Shown piece after piece: positions 1-6,314 of a stretch of DNA of 6,314 bases. Each line of letters opens with the position of its first letter. Position 1 is the stretch's first letter. The notes beneath the pieces are model-generated. The model made no database searches. It saw only the letters and a list, made by a program, of their open reading frames with translations, and was not told the origin of the DNA. The DNA lies in contig JAJRUA010000075.1 in the NCBI GenBank assembly GCA_024278035.1, positions 1 through 6,314 on the forward strand, given 5' to 3'. Source of the DNA: Planctomycetota bacterium (GTDB lineage: Bacteria; Planctomycetota; Planctomycetia; Pirellulales; Lacipirellulaceae). The position numbers were made by a program, and so were the translations under genes.

Positions 1-2
1 AA

Positions 3-311
3 GTCGTAAAAAACAAGGTCGCCCCACCGTTCCGCGTCGCCGAGTTCGACATGATGCACACCAACGGAATCAGCTACGAAGGCGACATCATCGATCTGGG
101 CATCGAACAAAAAATTGTCATTCGTAGCGGAGCATGGTTCCGCTACGGAGACATGCAGCTAGGCCAGGGAAAAGAGAAATCCCGGGCCTTCCTGAAAGAG
201 AACCCAAAAATCACCGAGGATATCAAGCAAAAAATCATTGCCGCAGGCGGATTTAACGACCTCCTCACCGCCTCCACGAGCGAGAACAGCGCCTCCGAGG
301 ACGAGGAATAG
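3..311 (+). CDS. recA: RecA recombinase, C-terminal part (5' end outside window)
   Basis: This is the last 102 codons of recA, entering from the left edge in frame and ending at TAG 309-311. RecA forms filaments on single-stranded DNA, drives strand exchange and stimulates LexA self-cleavage. The visible part matches the end of the ATPase core and the small C-terminal domain: the family signature [14 protein letters not shown] at the start, then [21 protein letters not shown], the [15 protein letters not shown] block, and a helix ending in KQKIIAAGG. The last residues ([10 protein letters not shown]) form the acidic tail usual for RecA, which in E. coli tunes DNA binding. The Walker motifs lie outside the window. 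Nothing looks broken. The next gene, thiC, is 326 bases away and is probably transcribed separately. Confidence 0.96.
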   Translation, partial: VVKNKVAPPFRVAEFDMMHTNGISYEGDIIDLGIEQKIVIRSGAWFRYGDMQLGQGKEKSRAFLKENPKITEDIKQKIIAAGGFNDLLTASTSENSASEDEE

Positions 312-368
312 AAAAAGCCCTCGGACAATTTTCCTTACCTGCAAGAAGCAAAGGATAAAAACAATAAA

Positions 369-387
369 CGGAGGGCCACGTCCTCCG
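369..387 (+). other. Hairpin downstream of recA
   Basis: CGGAGG (369-374) pairs with CCTCCG (382-387) around a 7-base loop that may close by a further G-T pair. It lies 58 bases after the recA stop. On the plus strand it is followed by C6A8 rather than a T run, so it is not a classical intrinsic terminator. It may protect the recA mRNA 3' end or act with Rho. GAGGGC (371-376) can alternatively pair with GCCCTC (317-322) right after the recA stop. Confidence 0.4.
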
Positions 388-475
388 CCCCCCAAAAAAA
401 ACGACAACCAAGCACTAACCCCAACAAACAGAAAGGAACCGCTCGAAAACGCCCGCAGACTTCCCTTGCCGTTGA

Positions 476-505
476 TTGACAATGCCCAGGTAGCAGCGAT
501 AGGAT
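476..505 (+). promoter_or_regulatory. Predicted sigma70-type promoter of thiC
   Basis: A perfect -35 TTGACA (476-481) is followed after 18 bases by TAGGAT (500-505), which matches four of six consensus -10 bases, including the first two and last two. Transcription would begin near 512, giving a leader of about 125 bases before the thiC ATG. The call rests on sequence match only. Confidence 0.5.
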
Positions 506-514
506 AAACCAAAT

Positions 515-2040
<1,526 letters not shown>

Positions 2041-2075
2041 TCTCAGTACTCACCTAAGCACACCTGCCAAAACAG

Positions 2076-2100
2076 CGAAGATGATGTCGACGCATCTTCG
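2076..2100 (+). terminator. Candidate thiC terminator hairpin
   Basis: CGAAGATG (2076-2083) pairs perfectly with CATCTTCG (2093-2100) around a 9-base loop, 55 bases after the thiC stop. The downstream sequence is pyrimidine-rich, with TTCCTTTT at 2111-2118, but has no clean T run directly after the stem. It is therefore a weak or Rho-assisted terminator, or an mRNA-end hairpin separating thiC from the lipoprotein gene. Confidence 0.45.
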
Positions 2101-2110
2101 TCCCACCTCC

Positions 2111-2135
2111 TTCCTTTTGATTCGAGCCAAAGGAA
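2111..2135 (+). promoter_or_regulatory. Hairpin covering the lipoprotein gene's Shine-Dalgarno
   Basis: TTCCTTT (2111-2117) is exactly complementary to AAAGGAA (2129-2135), with an 11-base loop. The right arm contains the likely ribosome-binding site AAAGGA, 7 bases before the ATG at 2142. The left arm overlaps CACCTCCTT (2104-2112), which resembles the 16S rRNA anti-Shine-Dalgarno tail. Only two of seven pairs are G-C, so the hairpin would be easily opened. Confidence 0.35.
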
Positions 2136-2141
2136 CCTGCC

Positions 2142-2495
2142 ATGAAGTGTTTAGCAACGATCGCGACCCTCGGGCTATTGATCACCGGTTGCCAGGGCAA
2201 GCACGCGTCTACTCCCGAGTCTTCACCTGCTGTCGAAGTGACACCTACTGCTTTTAATCCTGAAGGGGGCCCAACGGTAACGTTCGAGGTTCCTGACATG
2301 ATGTGTGAGTATTCATGTGTCGATGCGGTAAAGACGGCCTTGGGTAAGCAACCTGGCGTGAAACAAGTTAAGGTTGACTTCGAGACCAGGCAGGCGACCG
2401 TTGTTGTCGACCAGACAACTTTCAACGGAGAGGCGGCAGTGGCAATTTTGGTTGACTATCAGTTCACCAATTCCAAAATGCAAAAAGTTGACTAA
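2142..2495 (+). CDS. Lipoprotein with heavy-metal-associated (HMA) domain
   Basis: This 117-residue protein is predicted to be exported and lipid-anchored. It has a short positive start, a hydrophobic stretch (residues 4-16) and the lipobox ITGC, with the lipidated cysteine at 17. A Ser/Pro/Thr-rich linker (about 20-44) leads to one HMA-type ferredoxin-like domain (about 46-106). Its metal loop reads DMMCEYSC (52-59), so the cysteines C55 and C59 are CxxxC, one residue wider than the usual CxxC. After the loop come the expected helix (DAVKTALGKQPGV), strand (KQVKVDF), strand (ATVVVD) and a final helix ending near residue 106. HMA domains bind and hand over soft metals such as copper, mercury or zinc; the substrate here is unknown. 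The start has AAAGGA 7 bases upstream. No metal transporter or metal regulator lies nearby, so a free-standing periplasmic metal binder or sensor is most likely. Confidence 0.88.
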   Translation: MKCLATIATLGLLITGCQGKHASTPESSPAVEVTPTAFNPEGGPTVTFEVPDMMCEYSCVDAVKTALGKQPGVKQVKVDFETRQATVVVDQTTFNGEAAVAILVDYQFTNSKMQKVD

Positions 2496-2510
2496 GCTGA
2501 GCGGCGTTTT

Positions 2511-3878
2511 CTACTTGTTGAGCGTCTCGCTTTGAGGATGGTAGAACAAGGCGACCGGTAGCATGAGCATACCGATGAACAAGAACATCACGCTTATTGG
2601 CAAGTTTTGTTCTTTGATGAGCACCGAAAAGCCCCAGTAGAGAGCGGACGAAAGCAAGACGCCAATCCAGTTGGCTTGGTTCATAACCGCGATCATGCGT
2701 CCCTTCTTGTCCTCAGGTGGCCGCGATTGCAGAAAAACTTGAAGCGGCACCGCAAAAAATCCAGTAAAAATTCCTAGCAAGAGCAAAGTCCCTAAGCTTC
2801 CCCAGAAGCCGAGCCATTGCCCTGCCTCGCCCAGGCCTGGCAAATGGGTCAACTGCCCTCCCGCATCTTTGAGTAGCTGGATGTTACCGCTGGCTGGGAT
2901 GGCGAGAAGTGCGAGACAAACCAGCATTCCGATGCTCCCAACGCGAATTAGCCCGAAGCTGACTTTTCCTCCCGAGATGAGTCCCCCGGTGGCACATCCG
3001 ATCGCAATGCCGACACCAATCATGCCTGCCAAGATGCTTGTAAAGTTGTCGTCAAGAGCGAGCGCACTCTTGCCCAAGATATTAACCGCCGAAGGAACCA
3101 TGCCTGCCAAGAGCCAGAAAATGCTCGACACGACCAATGCCATTAGCAGCGGTCGATCTTTTTTTAGAAGCGATCGCATGTCGTGCGGAACCGTGAAAGA
3201 GGAAGCCTCGCATTTGAGGGCCGGATTCGCCGGTGGCACTCGGCGGACTAACAGCGAAGTGACGGTTCCCACGACGGCAATCGAAATGCATACGATCGAA
3301 CCGATCCAAAGTTGGTCGCGGAACTCCTTGAGAAGAACTCCCGCTACGACGGTCCCGAAGATGATGGCCAAGAAAGTTGTCATTAAGATGAAGCCGTTTG
3401 CGCGAGGCAAATCGCTTTCTCTGAGCATTTCGGGCAAGATGCCGTACTTAGCAGGGCCAAAGAATGCGCTTTGGCCGCCCATTAAGAACAAGACACAATA
3501 CAAGAAGACAAGACTTTGGTTGTTGGAGTAGAGGGCAAAACCGATTGCCCCTAAACACATAACCGCGATTTCGGCAACCTTGCACGCCACGACGATCCCG
3601 CGTTTGCCGTATTTATCGGACAGATAGCCGGCGATGCCGGTGAGCATCAGAAATGGAGCTGCGAATACAAGCATCGGCAACCACTGCTTGTCATCAAACT
3701 CTTCGCCACCACTTCCGACGGTTGCCGTGATTGAGAGTAGCAGAATCAGCTGTTTGAACAGGTTGTCGTTGAAAGCGCCGAAGAATTGGGTGACGGTCAT
3801 GCCCCAAAAACTTCGGTCGGCATAGAGTGAGGGCAGGGCAGGGGAGTCGTTGCGATCTGGCGTTTGCGTGTTGGTCAT
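2511..3878 (-). CDS. MFS transporter, LplT-like (lysophospholipid transporter family)
   Basis: A 455-residue inner-membrane protein of the major facilitator superfamily with about 12 hydrophobic segments. MFS motif A is clear between helices 2 and 3: GYLSDKYGKR (84-93). Several blocks fit the LplT group, which flips lysophospholipids inward for re-acylation: FGAFNDNLFK (33-42), FFGPAKYGILPE (139-150), ANG with AIIFGT (160-176), and the helix 10-11 region with PLQVFLQSRPPEDKKGR (378-394). In E. coli lplT sits beside aas, the acyltransferase that reuses the imported lipid; in some bacteria the two are fused. No acyltransferase is fused or adjacent here, so the substrate is inferred from family likeness only. 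The start at 3878 has no visible Shine-Dalgarno; M27 is a possible shorter start but would leave only a few residues before helix 1. The gene converges on the HMA lipoprotein gene with 15 bases between. Confidence 0.9.
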   Translation of the reverse strand: MTNTQTPDRNDSPALPSLYADRSFWGMTVTQFFGAFNDNLFKQLILLLSITATVGSGGEEFDDKQWLPMLVFAAPFLMLTGIAGYLSDKYGKRGIVVACKVAEIAVMCLGAIGFALYSNNQSLVFLYCVLFLMGGQSAFFGPAKYGILPEMLRESDLPRANGFILMTTFLAIIFGTVVAGVLLKEFRDQLWIGSIVCISIAVVGTVTSLLVRRVPPANPALKCEASSFTVPHDMRSLLKKDRPLLMALVVSSIFWLLAGMVPSAVNILGKSALALDDNFTSILAGMIGVGIAIGCATGGLISGGKVSFGLIRVGSIGMLVCLALLAIPASGNIQLLKDAGGQLTHLPGLGEAGQWLGFWGSLGTLLLLGIFTGFFAVPLQVFLQSRPPEDKKGRMIAVMNQANWIGVLLSSALYWGFSVLIKEQNLPISVMFLFIGMLMLPVALFYHPQSETLNK

Positions 3879-4077
3879 GAGGGGGCAGACAAAAGGGAAA
3901 TGCAGAAAGTCGCAAAAATGGATCCGAAGCTTCTTTTTCCGCTATTTGTTGCGAGATGGGAATAGACGTTAGCCTTTCATTTTCTGGAGTGGCGTCTGAC
4001 GTTTCTTTTCTCGGACCTCCCGGCTCAGCCCTCCTGAATGGGGTTTTGCCCATCCGTAGGGGCCTCCTTGTTGAGAC

Positions 4078-4115
4078 AAAAATGCAGCCCGGACGATAAC
4101 CATCGCCCGGGCTGC
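4078..4115 (-). terminator. Strong intrinsic terminator on the minus strand
   Basis: GCAGCCCGG (4084-4092) pairs perfectly with CCGGGCTGC (4107-4115). After one mismatch the stem continues with CGAT (4094-4097) and ATCG (4102-4105), closing on the 4-base loop AACC. Read on the minus strand, the stem is followed by ATTTTTG (complement of 4077-4083), a T run in the right place. On the plus strand it is followed by GACCCCCC, so it acts leftward only. It would end a transcript coming from the right, about 17 bases after the stop of the small frame at 4132-4365, and would insulate the lplT-like gene. Confidence 0.7.
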
Positions 4116-4131
4116 GACCCCCCTGGGTATA

Positions 4132-4365
4132 TCATGCGATCGGGATGTCGCTAGCACGTCTAGAGAACTTGTCAGATCGGGTGCTTCGTGTGAGCTTTTG
4201 AATTATCGGCCGCCCGACTTCTCCGCTTTCGTAAAGTTTACCAATTACCCAAGGTTTACCGCCTCTGGTAGCGGCGCTTGTTTTACAGCACGCAGCCGGA
4301 CGAGTTTGCCACTCAAGTGCTAGCATCTCGCCTGCGATCGTCCGACTACGAACGATTTTTGACAA
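4132..4365 (-). CDS. Uncertain small protein, minus strand
   Basis: This open frame has 77 codons from TTG at 4365, or 64 from the ATG at 4326. I do not recognise the protein: it is basic, Arg/Ser/Thr-rich, with one Cys-Cys pair and a central stretch KPWVIGKLYESGEVGRPIIQ, and no membrane segment or known motif. The main argument for it is position: its TGA stop lies 17 bases before a strong terminator of the same orientation, and nothing else explains that terminator. A -10-like TATACT (complement of 4378-4383) lies upstream, but no good -35 or Shine-Dalgarno was seen. The start at 4365 overlaps the predicted promoter of the plus-strand motA-like gene. It could equally be a small non-coding RNA, a decayed gene, or chance. 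Confidence 0.25.
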   Translation of the reverse strand: MSKIVRSRTIAGEMLALEWQTRPAACCKTSAATRGGKPWVIGKLYESGEVGRPIIQKLTRSTRSDKFSRRASDIPIA

Positions 4366-4385
4366 TACCGTTCATAAAGTATACG
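4359..4385 (+). promoter_or_regulatory. Possible promoter of the motA-like operon
   Basis: TTGACA (4359-4364) is a perfect -35; TATACG (4380-4385) is a -10-like hexamer, but the 15-base spacer is short. The palindromic core GTATAC (4379-4384) also gives TATACT on the minus strand, so divergent overlapping promoters are possible. Transcription would begin about 95 bases before the GTG start. Confidence 0.35.
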
Positions 4386-4473
4386 GCTTGCGCCGATTGT
4401 GAGGGTAGACGAATTGGCGGGGGTCGGCGTGCGCTGGCAATTGTCCGTAGGTTCCAATCGCGGTTGTAAAAAA

Positions 4474-4477
4474 GGAG
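4474..4477 (+). promoter_or_regulatory. Shine-Dalgarno site of the motA-like gene
   Basis: GGAG, within an A-rich AAAAAAGGAG context, lies 7 bases before the GTG at 4485 and supports this non-ATG start. Confidence 0.7.
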
Positions 4478-4484
4478 ACTCACT

Positions 4485-5987
4485 GTGTCTCGAGTTACTT
4501 CATTCTCTGAGTGGTTACTTCGCCAAGGCCTCATCTGGGGCAGCCTTGCTTCGCTCGCGTTTTATGCGTTCATTGTTCAAGGGGCTCCCGACGGGTCTTT
4601 TGCCCAGCAATACTTTGCTGGGCATACGGTTGCCTATTGTGCGACTGTGCTCTTCTTTGTGGGTGCTGCCGAGCTGCTGATCCGATGGCTAGGGCTTACG
4701 CTACAGCTTACCTCTCTCGAAGGCATCCAACTGCCTAACGCTGCTCCCGGCGGCGAAGAAGCGGAAGAGGCTGGCGGATTCTTGGCCAGCTTGGAAAATA
4801 TTTCAGGAACGTTGCAAGACAGCTACTTAGTTCGGCGGCTTCGCAATGCTCTTCAATACGTTCAAGGCAAAGCTTCGGCCGATACGCTTGAGCCCCACCT
4901 TCGATACTTAGAAGATCTCGACCAGTCGCGAATGCATCAAGGTTATGCCCTGGTGCGAATCATCGTCTCGACGATTCCTATTCTTGGCTTTCTAGGTACG
5001 GTTATCGGTATTACGCTCGCGATTGGGAAAATGGACCTTTCAGGCTCGTCCATGGATGAGTCGCTCCCAGCCGTAGTTTCTGGGTTGAGTGTCGCTTTCG
5101 ACACCACGGCCCTAGCTCTTTCGCTATCAACGGTTCTTCTCTTCATCAAGTTTGGTGTCGAGCGAGTGGAGCATCGCCTTCTCTCAGCTGTCGATGCCAA
5201 CGCATCGCGACAACTGATCGGTCGCTTCCGCCAATACGGCAGCGAAAACGATCCTCACTTGGCTTCGGTCCGTCGTATCTCGGAGAAGTTACTTGAGACG
5301 GTCGAGACTAGTGTTGCCAAGCAGGAAGGTTCGCTTCAGCGTGCCTTTGCCGAGAGCAGTCAACAGTGGTCGAACATTCTCGCCAGCACGGCTTCGACTT
5401 TAGATGAAGCGCTCTCGAGCTCGGTGATCGAAGGTCTTACGCGACATGCCGAGGCCCTCAACCAAGGGGTCGAACACCATGCCAGCAAGCTAGAAGGCAC
5501 TCTGATTAAACATGCCGAGCTTCTTAACGAAGGGCTCGTCCAACACACTTCGGCCCTGACCGAGGCCGAGACCAAACTTGCCGAGGAGAATCGTCGCCAC
5601 TTGGGCGATGTCGAGGCAGCTGTTGGCGAAGCGATGCTTGTTGCCAGCACCCGACAAGAAAAGCTGATCAAACAAAGCGAAGACTTGCTCAAAGAGATGC
5701 AGGTAGCGCTCATCGAATCGGCGGGCACCAGCGTAGCTCAGCAGGAGCAACTAATTAAGCAAGGCGAGGTCTTGCTGAAAATTGTCGAGGCTACCGCTCA
5801 CATCAAGCAGCTCGAAGATTCGCTTAACAGCAACTTGAGTGCGTTGGCAGGGGCTCACAACTTCCAGCAAACCGCTGCCGGACTTTCTGCAGCGGTCCAA
5901 CTGCTTGGAGCCCAGCTGGGTGCGCCGCTTACCGTTGGTAGCGACATCGAACTTACACAAAATGAGAGTAAGAACCAAGCGGCATGA
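4485..5987 (+). CDS. MotA/TolQ/ExbB-like channel protein with long helical tail
   Basis: A 500-residue inner-membrane protein starting at GTG. It has a MotA-like plan of four membrane helices: about 16-33, 48-70, 157-180 and 197-223, with a cytoplasmic loop of about 85 residues between helices 2 and 3. The family core is clear in helix 3 (STIPILGFLGTVIGI, 162-176) and helix 4 (LPAVVSGLSVAFDTTALALS), including the helix-3 proline and the Thr pair at 207-208. Such proteins form the ring of ion-driven motors (MotAB, ExbBD, TolQR). Residues 224-500 form a long Ala/Glu/Gln-rich, mostly helical tail, far longer than in TolQ or ExbB. It carries near-repeats: HAEALNQG (321-328) and HAELLNEG (343-350), 22 apart; QEKLIKQSEDLLK (391) and QEQLIKQGEVLLK (420), 29 apart. 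A long tail is also known in ZorA of the Zorya defence system. The gene overlaps its downstream partner by 4 bases. The exact function is unknown. Confidence 0.85.
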   Translation: MSRVTSFSEWLLRQGLIWGSLASLAFYAFIVQGAPDGSFAQQYFAGHTVAYCATVLFFVGAAELLIRWLGLTLQLTSLEGIQLPNAAPGGEEAEEAGGFLASLENISGTLQDSYLVRRLRNALQYVQGKASADTLEPHLRYLEDLDQSRMHQGYALVRIIVSTIPILGFLGTVIGITLAIGKMDLSGSSMDESLPAVVSGLSVAFDTTALALSLSTVLLFIKFGVERVEHRLLSAVDANASRQLIGRFRQYGSENDPHLASVRRISEKLLETVETSVAKQEGSLQRAFAESSQQWSNILASTASTLDEALSSSVIEGLTRHAEALNQGVEHHASKLEGTLIKHAELLNEGLVQHTSALTEAETKLAEENRRHLGDVEAAVGEAMLVASTRQEKLIKQSEDLLKEMQVALIESAGTSVAQQEQLIKQGEVLLKIVEATAHIKQLEDSLNSNLSALAGAHNFQQTAAGLSAAVQLLGAQLGAPLTVGSDIELTQNESKNQAA

Positions 5988-6314
5988 AACAACACGCGTC
6001 CAGCGAAAATTCGAACGCAAGTGTTCTGTTCCCATTTCTTGCCGTCCTACTCTGCACCATGGGAGCCCTACTAGTGCTGCTCGTCGTGCTTGCACAGAGT
6101 GCCGGACGGCGGGCGGTTGTCGAACTGGCCGAGCCTGCACCTGAAGCTCCGCCAGTGGTCCAAGTAGACAACACCGAGGCGGACGAATTGGCTCGGCAGT
6201 TGGACGCAATCTACCTTTTGCAGAAAAATCTTCGCAAGTACCAGGAGCAAGCCAAGGAAAAAGCCCAAGAAGAGCAAAACCGCCTGAGTCACTTAGAAGA
6301 TCATACGCGTCGAC
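5984..6314 (+). CDS. Single-pass membrane protein with coiled coil, partial (3' end outside window)
   Basis: The first 110 codons of a gene that overlaps the channel gene by ATGA (5984-5987). It has no Shine-Dalgarno of its own, so it is probably made by translational coupling and in fixed ratio. A short polar N-terminus (1-13) is followed by one hydrophobic helix (14-37, including FPFLAVLLCTMGALLVLLVV), then a Pro/Glu/Ala linker (about 44-64) and a charged Gln/Glu/Lys-rich coiled coil from about 65 to the edge. Position and topology suggest the one-helix partner of the MotA-like subunit, in the place of MotB, ExbD, TolR or ZorB. Unlike those, the membrane helix has no Asp or Glu; its only polar residues are Cys24 and Thr25. 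Any peptidoglycan-binding or other C-terminal domain lies outside the window, so the family cannot be named. Confidence 0.8.
   Translation, partial: MKQHASSENSNASVLFPFLAVLLCTMGALLVLLVVLAQSAGRRAVVELAEPAPEAPPVVQVDNTEADELARQLDAIYLLQKNLRKYQEQAKEKAQEEQNRLSHLEDHTRR

Larger units (their letters stand above)
3879..4484. other. Gap between lplT-like and motA-like genes
   Basis: This gap of 606 bases separates two divergent genes and has no confident coding region. Its left part (3879-4070) would hold the leader and promoter of the lplT-like gene, but I see no clear -35/-10 pair or ribosome-binding site there. A small stem (ATGGG 4038-4042 with CCCAT 4049-4053) is present. The middle has a strong minus-strand terminator, and the right part a possible small minus-strand gene, promoter-like words and the motA-like gene's ribosome-binding site. 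No tRNA cloverleaf was found. Confidence 0.7.

Noticed and set aside
2869..3531. 220-codon open frame on the plus strand
   Set aside because: It runs antisense through the well-supported LplT-like gene and has a Met/Pro/Ser-rich composition typical of an antisense shadow.
3969..4157. 62-codon open frame on the minus strand
   Set aside because: It runs through the strong terminator hairpin and overlaps the other small frame; no family likeness.
4337..4360. Weak hairpin ATCGT/ACGAT followed by five T, as a plus-strand terminator
   Set aside because: Only 5 bp with a 10-base loop, the T run is part of the promoter-like region, and no plus-strand gene precedes it.
4452..4460. TTCCAATC resembling a tRNA T-loop
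   Set aside because: Flanking bases do not form a T-stem, and no acceptor or anticodon stem can be drawn on either strand.
5751..6209. 152-codon open frame on the minus strand
   Set aside because: Antisense to the channel gene and its ATGA-coupled partner, both of which have clear membrane and coiled-coil features.
4485..6314. Direct naming as Zorya zorA/zorB
   Set aside because: The partner helix lacks the needed Asp, its C-terminus is not visible, and no zorC, zorD or zorE gene is in the window.

Overview
The window reads as a stretch of chromosome from a planctomycete, probably near Pirellulaceae. This is an inference from gene style: moderate GC, weak or missing Shine-Dalgarno sites at some genes, a lipoprotein with a CxxxC metal-binding motif, and a MotA/ExbB-like channel gene with a long helical tail. 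No rRNA or other taxonomic marker is present. I see no mobile element, CRISPR array or tRNA.

Layout. At 3-311 is the 3' end of recA (plus strand). A 326-base gap follows with a hairpin, a likely promoter (476-505) and a structured leader. Next is thiC (638-2020), the radical-SAM enzyme that makes the pyrimidine half of thiamine. After a 121-base gap with a hairpin comes a small lipoprotein gene with a heavy-metal-associated (HMA) domain (2142-2495). It converges, with 15 bases between stops, on a minus-strand LplT-type major facilitator transporter (2511-3878). The 606-base gap 3879-4484 has no confident gene. It does hold a strong minus-strand terminator (4078-4115) placed just after a small uncertain minus-strand reading frame, and divergent promoter-like sequences near 4359-4385. 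From 4485 a two-gene operon runs off the right edge: a MotA/TolQ/ExbB-like membrane protein with about 280 residues of cytoplasmic helical tail, then, overlapping by ATGA, a single-pass membrane protein with a coiled coil, cut by the window end.

Function. recA (repair), thiC (cofactor synthesis), the HMA lipoprotein (metal binding at the envelope) and the LplT-like transporter look like unrelated housekeeping genes placed side by side. The right-hand pair is the most interesting part. Its layout (four-helix MotA-like subunit with a long tail, plus a one-helix partner) recalls ion-driven motor complexes such as MotAB, ExbBD, TolQR and the Zorya ZorAB pair. However, the partner's membrane helix has no acidic residue, which those motors use to carry protons, so this is either a divergent motor or a non-motor complex. 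The thiC leader is also notable: I could not find a TPP riboswitch core, yet it can form several competing pairings, one of which reaches the bases next to the start codon.
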